Origin: Paractinoplanes atraurantiacus
Lineage (GTDB): Bacteria > Actinomycetota > Actinomycetes > Mycobacteriales > Micromonosporaceae
Reading direction: 5' to 3'
NCBI RefSeq assembly: GCF_900215205.1
Contig: NZ_OBDY01000045.1
Span: 1-51,565 of the forward strand
Length of the DNA stretch: 51,565 bases
This document shows, in pieces, positions 10,024-18,352 of the stretch (the stretch's first letter is position 1; the number at the start of each line of letters is the position of its first letter). Both the position numbers and the translations under genes were made by a program. Below the pieces are notes generated by a model that was not told where the DNA came from, searched no databases, and saw only the letters and a list, made by a program, of their open reading frames with translations.

Positions 10024-11660
10024 GCCCGTCCGTTCTGCTGCGCTGGGCCGTCCGCGACTCGGCCAAGGGGCTCACCGCCTCCTGGATCGGCGGTCTCGGC
10101 TATCAGGCCGGGCTGATCCTGCTGCCCTGGTGTCTCGGCCGCGCCCTCGACGAGGGCATCACGCCGGGCGACCGCGGCCCGCTGCTCTACTGGGCCGCGG
10201 CCACGCTCATCGTCTCGGTCGCGCTGACCGGGGCCGAGTTCGCGATGCGGTGGTGGGCCACGCTGGCCGGCGTCCGCACCGGCAACCGGCTGCTGCTGCG
10301 CCTCAGCGAGCGGGTGCTCGGCTGGGATTCGGCCACGGCACACCGGTTCTCGGCCGGCGACCTCGTCACCCGCGGCACCCGCGACGTCGAGCAGATCACC
10401 ATCTGGATCTCGACCGTGCCGTCGCTCGCCAGCGGGGTTCTCGGCTTCCTCACCGTGCTGGTCGTGGTCGCGACGCTGGACCCGATGCTGGCCATCGTCG
10501 GCCTGAGCACGGTGCCGCTGCTGATCGCGGTCAACCTCTGGTACCCGCGCCGCTACGAGGGCGCCAACGCCGCGCTCTCGGCGGCGCACGGGGCTCGCGC
10601 GGACGCGGTGGAGGACCTTCTTTCGGCGAGTACGGCGGTACGGGGTCTCGGCGGTGAACAGGTGCTCATCGAGCGCCACCACGAGGTGAGCGCCACGGTC
10701 CGCGATCGCACCCTGGCCTTGGCCCGGATCGCGGCCGGCTGGGCGGCCAACGCGCCGTTCGTGCCGTGGCTGGCCACGGCGATCGGTGTGGCGTTCGGCG
10801 GTCTGGCCGTGCTGGACGGGCGGTTCTCGGTCGGTGGGCTCGTTTCCTTCGCGAGCTGGATGACGTTGCTGGGCCGGCAGGTGATGATGCTGACGTTCCG
10901 GTTCGGGCAGCTCGGTGACGCGTGGACGGCCGCCGGGCGGATCGAGACGGTCCTGAGTGCTAATTCGGAAATGCCCGAAAAGTCGTTGAGAGAGTTGGCC
11001 GCCGGGTCGTTGACCGCATCCGGTGTCACGGTGCGCCTCGAAGGCCGCGAACCGCTGCGGCTCCCGGATTTCCGCGTCGACCCGGGCGAAATGGTCGCCG
11101 TCGTCGGGCCGGTCGGCACGGGCAAGTCGACGCTGCTGCGTCTGCTGGCCCGGCTCGCCGACCCGGCGACGGGCGCCATTCGTTACGGCGGCACGGATCT
11201 GCGCGACGTGGCGATCGCCGACGTGCGCGACACCATCACGATCGTCGGCCAGCGCCCGCTGCTGCTCTCCGGAACGATCGCGGAGAACCTGCGCCTGGGC
11301 CGCGCCGAGCTCACCGACGAGCAACTGCGCGACGCCTGCCGGATCGCCGGGATCCTCGAGCACATCGAGTCGCTGCCCGAAGGCTTCGCCACCGTGGTGG
11401 GCGAGCGCGGCAGCACCGTCTCCGGCGGCCAGCTCCAGCGCCTCGCCCTGGCCCGGGGTCTGTTGCGCAGGGCCCGGGTGCTGCTGCTCGACGACGTCAC
11501 CTCGGCCGTGGACGCCCGCACCGAGCAGCGCATCCTCGACGGCCTCCAAGGCTTGGACGTGACGATCGTGTTCGCCACTTCTCGTACGGCGGTCCGGGAC
11601 CGCGCCGACCGCGTCGTCGACCTCGGCGTCCACGAGGGAGAGCTGGTGTCCCATGGCTGA
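10020..11660 (+). CDS. ABC exporter half-transporter 1 (degenerate catalytic NBD)
   Basis: Fused membrane-domain/ATPase half-transporter of 546 residues, probably one half of a heterodimeric siderophore exporter in the plasma membrane. The N-terminal 300 residues carry hydrophobic helices. The ATPase domain has Walker A GPVGTGKST at 363-371, a canonical signature SGGQ at 468-471 and a Walker B ending LLLDD. The usual catalytic Glu after Walker B is Asp, and the switch-histidine position reads FATSRT instead of the usual AHR, so this subunit's own ATP site looks catalytically weak. It starts in ATGA overlap with the NRPS and its last 8 bases overlap the second half-transporter, so the three are translationally coupled. 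Substrate is inferred from position. Confidence 0.93.
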   Translation: MSPSVLLRWAVRDSAKGLTASWIGGLGYQAGLILLPWCLGRALDEGITPGDRGPLLYWAAATLIVSVALTGAEFAMRWWATLAGVRTGNRLLLRLSERVLGWDSATAHRFSAGDLVTRGTRDVEQITIWISTVPSLASGVLGFLTVLVVVATLDPMLAIVGLSTVPLLIAVNLWYPRRYEGANAALSAAHGARADAVEDLLSASTAVRGLGGEQVLIERHHEVSATVRDRTLALARIAAGWAANAPFVPWLATAIGVAFGGLAVLDGRFSVGGLVSFASWMTLLGRQVMMLTFRFGQLGDAWTAAGRIETVLSANSEMPEKSLRELAAGSLTASGVTVRLEGREPLRLPDFRVDPGEMVAVVGPVGTGKSTLLRLLARLADPATGAIRYGGTDLRDVAIADVRDTITIVGQRPLLLSGTIAENLRLGRAELTDEQLRDACRIAGILEHIESLPEGFATVVGERGSTVSGGQLQRLALARGLLRRARVLLLDDVTSAVDARTEQRILDGLQGLDVTIVFATSRTAVRDRADRVVDLGVHEGELVSHG

Positions 11661-13485
11661 CGTCCGCCTGCTGACCGAGGAGCCGGACCAGCGGCACGTG
11701 CTGCGCCGCGTCTGGCCGCATCTGCGGGAGCACCGCCGGGCGATGGCCGGGGCCATCGCGGTCAACCTGCTCTCCACGCTGTCGCTCACGCTGGTGCCGT
11801 TGATGATCGGCCGGGCGGTGGACGAGCTTCTCGACGGCGACCGTACGGGGCTGCTGGTCACCGCCGGGATCGTGCTGGGCCTGGTCATCGCCCGGACGGT
11901 GCTGCTGCGCTGGTCGGAGCTGCTGCTCACCCGGGTCGGCGAGAAGGTGGTGCACAGCCTGCGCGACCTGGTGGTCGAGCGGCTCGGCACCACGTCGCTG
12001 CGCTTCCTCGAGGCGCACCGCGGCGGGGACCTCCTCCAGCGGGCCACCGTCGAGATCGCAGAGCTGGCCACGTTCGTACGGAGTCAGTTGCCGGACCTCA
12101 TCTCGCTCGGCGGCTACCTGGTGTTCAGCGTGATCGTGCTGCTCTCCTCGTCGTGGCAGCTGTTCGGGCTCCTGGTGCTGGTGTTCGGGCCGCCGATGTG
12201 GTTCATCTCTAAGCGGTTCCGGCGGGCGGCGGCCGGCGCGTACCCGGCCGAGGCGGCGGCTCAGGCGACGCTGGCCGCGACCTTCTCGGAGAGCCTGCTG
12301 GCCCGTGAGCAGCTCCAGATCGACGGCGCCACCGGCACGTGGCTCGGCCGCCTTCGAGGGGACGCCGACGCCTACTTGAAGACCGCCCGGACCGCACAGC
12401 GAGGCGCCACCTGGATCGACGCGACCTGGATCGTGCAGGGCCTGACCAGCGCCGCCCTGTTGATCGCCGGCGGCTACCTGGCCACCGAGGGAGTGGTGAC
12501 CATCGGCGTCGTCGTCACCTTCGTCCTGGCCAGCCGCGACCTGTTCAGCTCCATCGACGACTTCACTTTGGTCGCCGGCGAAATGCTCGAGTCGCGCGTG
12601 GGCTTGGCCCGCTTGCTCGACCTGTTGGAAGTCACCGCATCACCCTTGACGCCTCTAAATGCCGAAAAATCGGGCAGTGCCGGCGCGGTCGAGGGCGTGG
12701 GCGGGGCGGTCGAGGGCGTGGGCAGTGGGCGCGCGGTGGAAAAGAGCGCGGCTTCGGATCGGGCGGCGGAGTCGGGGGCTGTCGACGGTAGCGGCGCGAG
12801 TGCGGGGGTGCGCGTCGCGGGTGGTGGGTTGAGGGCTGAGGCGGTCACCTATGGCTATCGGCCCGGGGAGCCTGTGTTGCACGGGGTCAGCGTTCACTTC
12901 AAGGCCGGTGAGCACGCCGGGATCGTGGGGGAGACCGGGTCCGGGAAGACCACGCTGGCCAAGCTGCTCTGTGGGCTCTATCTGCCCGATGCGGGAGCGG
13001 TGCGGCTGGGCGACGCCGACCTCAGCGGGCTCGGCGCGGGTGAGGTGCGGCGGCGGCTCGTGCTCATTCCGCAGCAGGTTCACATGATTGCCGGGAGCTT
13101 CGCCGACAACCTCGCCCTCACGCCGGGGCGGCCGGGGCCGGAGGACTTCGCGCGGGCGGCCGAGCGGCTCGGGCTCGGCGGATGGGTGGCCGGGCTGCCC
13201 GGTGGCTTCGACGCCGAGCTGGGGCGGCGCGGCGAGCGCTTCTCGGCCGGCGAACGGCAGCTCGTCGGGCTGCTGCGGGCCGCCATGACCGAGCCCGAGG
13301 TGCTCATCCTCGACGAGGCCACGGCCGACCTCGACCCGGGCACCGCGCACCGCATCGAGGAGGCCCTGGCCCGCCTGCGCCGCAACCGGACCGTGCTGGT
13401 CATCGCCCACCGGCCGTCCACCATCGACCGCCTTCCCCGCGTCGTGCGCCTGCACGCCGGGCGGATCACATCCCTGGAGGACTGA
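11653..13485 (+). CDS. ABC exporter half-transporter 2 (catalytic NBD, degenerate signature)
   Basis: Second membrane-domain/ATPase half-transporter, 610 residues. Walker A is GETGSGKTT at 426-434, Walker B ends ILDEATADLD with the catalytic Glu, and the switch His is present (IAHRPS). The signature motif is degenerate, FSAGERQ at 530-536 in place of LSGGQ. Paired with the preceding gene this gives one consensus ATP site (Walker motifs of this subunit with the SGGQ of the partner) and one degenerate site, the usual asymmetry of heterodimeric exporters. Between the membrane and ATPase domains lies a low-complexity linker of about 50 residues (roughly 337-388) rich in Gly, Ala, Val and Glu, including a duplicated GAVEGVG. 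Likely exports the peptide siderophore or its precursor. Confidence 0.93.
   Translation: MADVRLLTEEPDQRHVLRRVWPHLREHRRAMAGAIAVNLLSTLSLTLVPLMIGRAVDELLDGDRTGLLVTAGIVLGLVIARTVLLRWSELLLTRVGEKVVHSLRDLVVERLGTTSLRFLEAHRGGDLLQRATVEIAELATFVRSQLPDLISLGGYLVFSVIVLLSSSWQLFGLLVLVFGPPMWFISKRFRRAAAGAYPAEAAAQATLAATFSESLLAREQLQIDGATGTWLGRLRGDADAYLKTARTAQRGATWIDATWIVQGLTSAALLIAGGYLATEGVVTIGVVVTFVLASRDLFSSIDDFTLVAGEMLESRVGLARLLDLLEVTASPLTPLNAEKSGSAGAVEGVGGAVEGVGSGRAVEKSAASDRAAESGAVDGSGASAGVRVAGGGLRAEAVTYGYRPGEPVLHGVSVHFKAGEHAGIVGETGSGKTTLAKLLCGLYLPDAGAVRLGDADLSGLGAGEVRRRLVLIPQQVHMIAGSFADNLALTPGRPGPEDFARAAERLGLGGWVAGLPGGFDAELGRRGERFSAGERQLVGLLRAAMTEPEVLILDEATADLDPGTAHRIEEALARLRRNRTVLVIAHRPSTIDRLPRVVRLHAGRITSLED
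12682..12723 (+). repeat. 21-bp in-frame direct repeat in the ABC transporter linker
   Basis: Two adjacent 21-bp units, differing at one base, each encode GAVEGVG (residues 344-357). A partial, diverged third unit (SGRAVEK) follows. The repeat sits in the linker between membrane and ATPase domains, where extra length is tolerable. Confidence 0.8.
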
Positions 13486-13488
13486 CCG

Positions 13489-14283
13489 ATGCCCGTCATC
13501 GACGGCCTGCACTACGCCGAGGCCGGCCATGGCCCCGGGGTGCTGCTGCTCGCCGGCAACGGCGCGCGCGGGCGCACCTGGCACCTGCACCAGGTGCCCG
13601 CGCTCGTCGAAGCCGGCTACCGGGTCGTCACCTACGACGCCCGGGGCCTGCCGCCCAGCGACACCCCCGACGTGGTCACCATGGCCGATCTGGTCGCCGA
13701 CGCCGCCACCCTGATCGAGCGCCTCGATCTGGGCCCGTGCCGGATCGCCGGTTCCTCCATGGGCGCCCGGGTCGCCGCCGAGCTCTGCCTCGAACGGCCC
13801 GACCTGGTCGACCGGGCCGTCCTGATGGCCACCTTCGGCCGGCGCAGCGCCTACCAGGCCGCGATGACCGCCGCCGAGCGCAGCCTGCAGGCGGCCGGGA
13901 TCGAGCTGCCGGACGCCTACCTGGCCGTGGTGCGCGCCGCCTTCAACCTGTCGCCGCGGACCCTCGCCGACGACCGGCAGGCCCAGGACTGGCTCGACGT
14001 CTTCCAGATTCCGTTGCCGGGCGCGGCCGGGACGCCCAGCCGGCAGGAGGCCGGTGCCGAGGAGGACCGGCTGAAGGCGTACGGCGGAATCGAGAGCCCC
14101 TGTCTGGTCGTGGGTTTCGCCGACGACCTCATCGCGCCGGCGAACGGCGGGCGCGAGGTCGCCCGGGCCATCCCCGGCGCCCGGTACGCCGAGATCCCCG
14201 ACGCCGGCCACTACGGATATCTGGAACAGCCCGAACGGCTCAACGCCGAGCTTCTCACGTTCTTCGATGGAGAGATCGCATGA
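13489..14283 (+). CDS. Alpha/beta hydrolase, candidate stand-alone release or editing enzyme
   Basis: 264-residue alpha/beta-hydrolase-fold protein. A nucleophile elbow G-S-S-M-G lies near residue 86, the oxyanion region LLLAGNG near 20-25, an Asp in the FADDLIAP segment and a C-terminal DAGHYGYLEQP segment supplying the catalytic His. No signal peptide, so cytoplasmic. It follows the exporter gene by 3 bases and overlaps the SIP gene by ATGA, inside the siderophore operon. Since the NRPS ends without a thioesterase, this enzyme could release, hydrolyse or proofread the carrier-bound peptide, or hydrolyse the ferric siderophore after uptake. Which of these applies cannot be told from sequence; type II thioesterases are a related but distinct family. 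Confidence 0.85.
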   Translation: MPVIDGLHYAEAGHGPGVLLLAGNGARGRTWHLHQVPALVEAGYRVVTYDARGLPPSDTPDVVTMADLVADAATLIERLDLGPCRIAGSSMGARVAAELCLERPDLVDRAVLMATFGRRSAYQAAMTAAERSLQAAGIELPDAYLAVVRAAFNLSPRTLADDRQAQDWLDVFQIPLPGAAGTPSRQEAGAEEDRLKAYGGIESPCLVVGFADDLIAPANGGREVARAIPGARYAEIPDAGHYGYLEQPERLNAELLTFFDGEIA

Positions 14284-15071
14284 CCATCCAGGCCCGCGAG
14301 GTCGAACTCGTCTGGCACGACCTCACCCCCCGGCTGCTGGAGGTGATCCGGGTCGAGCGGCTCACGCCCGGCATGGCCCGCGTCACGCTCGGCGGCGAGG
14401 AGCTCGACGGCTTCAAGTACGGCGCGCCCGACGACCACGTAAAGGTGTTCTTCCCGGAGGCCGGCGCGGAGCTGCCCGTCATGCCGACCCTCGGCGAGGA
14501 AGGGCTGGAGCCGCCGCCGCCCGGCTCGCCGCTGCCCATCTACCGCGACTACACGATTCGGTACCTGCGCCCGGAGGTTCGCGAGCTCGACATCGACTTC
14601 GTGCTGCACGAGCACGGCCCGGGCGGCTCGTGGGCGGCCACCGCCAAGCCCGGACAGCGCGTGGGCATCCTGGGCCCGCGCGGGTCGAACCTGGTCCCGT
14701 ACACCTTCGACTGGTATCTGCTCGGGGCCGACGAGACCGCCCTGCCCGCGCTCGCCGCCTGGCTCGAGCAGCTTCCGGCCGGCGCCACCGTGCTCGCCTT
14801 CGCCGAGGTGGCGAACGAGCAGGAGAAGCACGCGCTGGACAACGTCCGCTGGCTCTACCGCGATCGCGGCCAGACGCTCGGCGCGGCGATCGAGCAGCTG
14901 AGCCTTCCCGGGGGCGACGGCTACGTCTGGATCGCCGGTGAGGCAACGGGATTGAAGCCGATCCGCCGCGAGCTTCGGGGCCGGGGCCTCAACCGCAAGT
15001 GGATGGAGATCGACGGCTACTGGAAGAGGGGCGTCGAAAACCTGGACCACCACGAGGACGACGGTGAGTAG
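14280..15071 (+). CDS. Siderophore-interacting protein (FAD-dependent ferric-siderophore reductase)
   Basis: 263-residue member of the SIP/ViuB flavoreductase family, which reduces Fe(III)-siderophore in the cytoplasm to release iron using NAD(P)H or reduced ferredoxin. Visible features are the FAD-binding segment YRDYTIRYLRP near residues 88-98, the DFVLHEHGPGGSWA segment that contacts the flavin phosphate, the GADETALPA nucleotide-binding segment, and the family's C-terminal GYWKRG. The ATG overlaps the upstream hydrolase stop (ATGA). Its stop is overlapped by the antiporter start. It links the operon to iron release as well as siderophore synthesis and export. Confidence 0.92.
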   Translation: MTIQAREVELVWHDLTPRLLEVIRVERLTPGMARVTLGGEELDGFKYGAPDDHVKVFFPEAGAELPVMPTLGEEGLEPPPPGSPLPIYRDYTIRYLRPEVRELDIDFVLHEHGPGGSWAATAKPGQRVGILGPRGSNLVPYTFDWYLLGADETALPALAAWLEQLPAGATVLAFAEVANEQEKHALDNVRWLYRDRGQTLGAAIEQLSLPGGDGYVWIAGEATGLKPIRRELRGRGLNRKWMEIDGYWKRGVENLDHHEDDGE

Positions 15072-16404
15072 CCCGCTGCCCAGCCTCGCGCCGCACACCC
15101 TGCTGGTCTTCCTGCTCCAGGTGTCGCTGCTGCTGATGGTCGCGCTGGCGCTGGGCCGGCTGGCCACCCGCTTCGGCCTGCCCGCGCTCGTCGGCGAGCT
15201 GCTGACCGGCGTCATTCTCGGCCCGTCGCTGCTGGGCGCGCTGGTCCCCGGCGCCTTCGCCTGGGTGCTCCCGGCCGACGCCGACCAGCTGCACCTGGTC
15301 GACGCCGTGGGGCAGTTCGGTGTGCTCCTGCTCGTCGGAGTCACCGGCGTACAGCTGGACTCCGCAATGCTGCGCAAGCGCGGCATCACCGGAGCCAAAG
15401 TCAGCCTCGCGGGTCTTCTGCTGCCCCTGGCGCTGGGCATCGCGGCCGGGTTCCTCGTGCCGGCCGCGCTGCTGACCCAGACCAGCGACCGCGGCACCTT
15501 CGCGTTGTTCCTCGGCGTCGCCATGTGCGTGACGGCCATCCCGGTCATCGCCAAGACGCTGTCCGACATGGGCTTGCTGCATCGCGACATCGGCCAGCTG
15601 ACGCTGGCCGCCGGCATGGTGGACGACGCCGTCGGCTGGTTCCTGTTGTCGGTGGTCTCGGCCGCGGCGACCACGGGGGTACGGGCCGGGGCGGTGACGC
15701 TGTCGGTGGTTTACCTCATCGGCTTCGTGGTGGCCGCGCTCGTCGTCGGCCGTCCGCTGGTGCGCTGGGTGCTCGACCTGGCCGGCAAGGCCGGTGACGG
15801 CGGGCCGCGGGTCACCGCGTCGGTGGTGCTGATCCTGCTCGGCGCGGCCGCCACCCACGCCATGGGCATGGAGGCGCTGTTCGGCGCGTTCATCGCGGGC
15901 ATCCTCATCGGGCAGGCCCGCGCGGCCGAGAAGCCCGACCCGCGGCCGGGCCGCTCGATCTGGCAGGACCTGTCGCCGCTGCGCACGATCGTGCTCTCGG
16001 TGCTGGCGCCCCTTTTCATGGCCACGGCCGGCCTGCGGATGGATCTGACCGCGCTGGCCGATCCCAAGGTGCTGCTGGCCGGCATCGCCCTGCTGCTGGT
16101 GGCGATCGCCGGCAAGTTCGCCGGCGCCTACATCGGCGCGCGGGCCAGCAGGCTGTCGCACTGGGAATCGATCGCGCTCGGCGCCGGCATGAACTCGCGC
16201 GGCGTCGTCGAGGTCGTCGTGGCCACGACCGGCCTGCGCCTGGGGGTGCTGTCCATCGCCACGTACACGGTCATCGTGCTCATCGCCGTCATCACCTCGG
16301 TGATGGGACCGCCGATCCTGCGCTGGTCGATGTCGCACGTCGAGATCACCGAGCTCGAGCAGGAGCGAGCTCTCGCATTCTCCGGACAGGGGGCACGGGC
16401 ATGA
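15064..16404 (+). CDS. CPA2-type cation:proton antiporter
   Basis: 446-residue polytopic membrane protein of the monovalent cation:proton antiporter-2 family, with about 12 hydrophobic helices and the conserved late segment GMNSRGVVEVVVATTGL. The GTG start lies 8 bases inside the end of the SIP gene, and its own stop overlaps the dehydrogenase start (ATGA), so it is firmly part of the siderophore operon. No regulatory TrkA-N domain is attached; the protein ends shortly after the last helix. Its role here is unclear. It could maintain pH or ion balance, or contribute to export energetics. Both are inference. Confidence 0.92.
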   Translation: MSSPLPSLAPHTLLVFLLQVSLLLMVALALGRLATRFGLPALVGELLTGVILGPSLLGALVPGAFAWVLPADADQLHLVDAVGQFGVLLLVGVTGVQLDSAMLRKRGITGAKVSLAGLLLPLALGIAAGFLVPAALLTQTSDRGTFALFLGVAMCVTAIPVIAKTLSDMGLLHRDIGQLTLAAGMVDDAVGWFLLSVVSAAATTGVRAGAVTLSVVYLIGFVVAALVVGRPLVRWVLDLAGKAGDGGPRVTASVVLILLGAAATHAMGMEALFGAFIAGILIGQARAAEKPDPRPGRSIWQDLSPLRTIVLSVLAPLFMATAGLRMDLTALADPKVLLAGIALLLVAIAGKFAGAYIGARASRLSHWESIALGAGMNSRGVVEVVVATTGLRLGVLSIATYTVIVLIAVITSVMGPPILRWSMSHVEITELEQERALAFSGQGARA

Positions 16405-17153
16405 GCGGCATCGCATTCGTCACCGGCGCCGGCCAGGGCATCGGCCGGGCCGTGGCGCTCGCCTTCGCCGAGGCCGGCACCCGGGTGGCCGCGGTCGACC
16501 GGGAGGCCAAAGGCGTCGAGCAGCTGGCCGCCGAGCATGACGGCATCACCGCCTACGTCGCCGACGTCTCCCGCTCGTCGGAGGTGCAGGGCGTGGTCGA
16601 GGCGGTGGAGCTCGGGATCGGGCCCATCACGGTGCTGGCCAACGTGGCCGGCGTGCTGCGCACCGGCGCGGTCGTCGACTTCTCCGACGACGACTGGGCG
16701 GCGTTGTTCGACGTCAACGTGGGCGGGGTGTTCCGGGCCAGCCGGGCGGTGGCCCGGCGGATGGTGACGCGGCGGGCCGGGGTGATCGTCACGGTCTCGT
16801 CCAACGCGGCCGGGATCCCGCGCTCCGGCATGGCCGCCTACGCCGCCTCCAAGGCCGCCTCGACCGCGTTCACCAAGAGCCTCGGGCTCGAGCTGGCCCC
16901 GTACGGCATCCGCTGCAACGTGGTCGCCCCCGGCTCCACCGACACCCCGATGCAGCGGTCCCTGTGGGACGACAAAGGCCCGGACACGGTCATCGCGGGC
17001 GATCCCGCGACGTTCCGCACCGGGATCCCGCTGGGCCGGCTCGCCGAGCCCGAGGACGTCGCCGACGCGGTGCTGTTCCTCGCCTCCGACCGCGCCCGGC
17101 ACATCACCATGCACGACCTGTACGTCGACGGCGGCGCGACGCTCCGGGCCTGA
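16401..17153 (+). CDS. dhbA: 2,3-dihydro-2,3-dihydroxybenzoate dehydrogenase (DhbA/EntA type)
   Basis: 250-residue short-chain dehydrogenase that oxidises 2,3-dihydro-2,3-dihydroxybenzoate to 2,3-dihydroxybenzoate with NAD+. It has the Rossmann motif TGAGQGIG near residue 8, the catalytic YAASK near 148-152, and the EntA-characteristic segment GSTDTPMQRSLW. It sits immediately upstream of the isochorismate synthase, DHB ligase and isochorismatase genes, which complete the DHB pathway. The start overlaps the antiporter stop by ATGA. The specific assignment rests on the GSTDT-MQ motif plus context. Confidence 0.9.
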   Translation: MSGIAFVTGAGQGIGRAVALAFAEAGTRVAAVDREAKGVEQLAAEHDGITAYVADVSRSSEVQGVVEAVELGIGPITVLANVAGVLRTGAVVDFSDDDWAALFDVNVGGVFRASRAVARRMVTRRAGVIVTVSSNAAGIPRSGMAAYAASKAASTAFTKSLGLELAPYGIRCNVVAPGSTDTPMQRSLWDDKGPDTVIAGDPATFRTGIPLGRLAEPEDVADAVLFLASDRARHITMHDLYVDGGATLRA

Positions 17154-17176
17154 GCCTGAGAAGGAGAACCATCCAA

Positions 17177-18352
17177 GTGACTACCGTCTCCGCCGCGACC
17201 ACCGCGGCCGAGCTGCTGGCGGGCTACCGCCCGGGCCGCTCGTCGCTGTTCGCCTCACCGAGCGGCACCCTGCTCGCCGAGGGCACCTATTTCGCGGTTC
17301 CGCCGTCGGGCCGCCGGGACGGCCTGGCCGACCTGGCCCACCGGGTCGACGCCGTCCTGGGCGTCGCCGAGGCGGCCGGTCACGAGGTCCGCGCCGTGGT
17401 GGGCGCGGTCCCGTTCGCCCCCGACGCGCCGGCGCACCTGGTGGTGCCGGCGCGGCTGCGGCGCGGCGGCCCGCCGATCTCCGCCACCGCCGGCGAAGCG
17501 ACCATCCAGGTGAAGGAGATCCGGCCGGTGCCGGACCCGAGCCGCTACACCGCCGCCGTGGCCGAAGCCGTCCGGCAGATCAACGCCGGCCGCTACACCA
17601 AGGTGGTGCTGGCCCGGTCGCTGCGGGCCGACGCGCCCGGCTTCGACCCGGCCCCGGTGGTGCGGGCGCTGGCCGGCCGCGACCCGAGCGGCTACACCTT
17701 CGGCGTCGACCTCGGCGGCGGGCGCACGCTGTTCGGGGCCAGCCCCGAGCTGCTGGTCTCCCGCCGCGGCACCCGAGTCACGGCCAACCCCCTGGCCGGC
17801 TCGGCCGCGCGCAGCGACGACTCGGCCGAGGACGCCCGCCGGGCCGAGGCGCTGCTGCGCTCGGAGAAGGACCGGCACGAGCACGCGGTGGTCGCCACCG
17901 CTGTCGCCGACGGGCTCCGCCCGTACTGCCGCGATTTGCATGTGCCCTCCGAGCCGTCGCTGGTCCGCACGGCCACCATGTGGCACCTGTCGACCCTGAT
18001 CACCGGAACCGTGGCCGACCTGGCGGCCTCGGCGCTGCGGCTGGCGACCGCGCTGCACCCCACCCCGGCCGTCTGCGGCACGCCGACCGCCGCCGCCCGC
18101 GCCGCCATCAGCGAGCTGGAGCCGTTCGACCGCGGCTTCTACACCGGCATGGTCGGCTGGGTCGACGCCTCGGGCGACGGGGAGTGGGCGGTCACCATCC
18201 GCTGCGCCACCGCCGACGAGGACGGCCTCGACCTGTTCGCCGGGGCCGGCGTGGTGGCCGGATCCGATCCGCGAGCCGAGCTGGCCGAGACCACAGCCAA
18301 GCTCGGGACCATGCTCGCCGCTCTGGGATTGGAGCACTCCGATGTCCTTTGA
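17177..18352 (+). CDS. dhbC: Isochorismate synthase (DhbC/EntC type)
   Basis: 391-residue chorismate-binding enzyme converting chorismate to isochorismate, the first step of DHB synthesis. The family core is visible: QINAGRYTKVVLARS, GASPELLVSRRG, the acidic SEKDRHEHAVV helix, LHPTPAVCGTP and EPFDRGFYTGMVGWVD, ending in the Mg-binding region AGAGVVAGSDP. GTG at 17177 is chosen because AAGGAG (17161-17166) precedes it by 10 bases; the reading frame stays open further upstream but overlaps the dehydrogenase gene. The last 11 bases overlap the ligase gene. The following isochorismatase argues for DHB rather than salicylate as the product. Confidence 0.93.
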   Translation: MTTVSAATTAAELLAGYRPGRSSLFASPSGTLLAEGTYFAVPPSGRRDGLADLAHRVDAVLGVAEAAGHEVRAVVGAVPFAPDAPAHLVVPARLRRGGPPISATAGEATIQVKEIRPVPDPSRYTAAVAEAVRQINAGRYTKVVLARSLRADAPGFDPAPVVRALAGRDPSGYTFGVDLGGGRTLFGASPELLVSRRGTRVTANPLAGSAARSDDSAEDARRAEALLRSEKDRHEHAVVATAVADGLRPYCRDLHVPSEPSLVRTATMWHLSTLITGTVADLAASALRLATALHPTPAVCGTPTAAARAAISELEPFDRGFYTGMVGWVDASGDGEWAVTIRCATADEDGLDLFAGAGVVAGSDPRAELAETTAKLGTMLAALGLEHSDVL

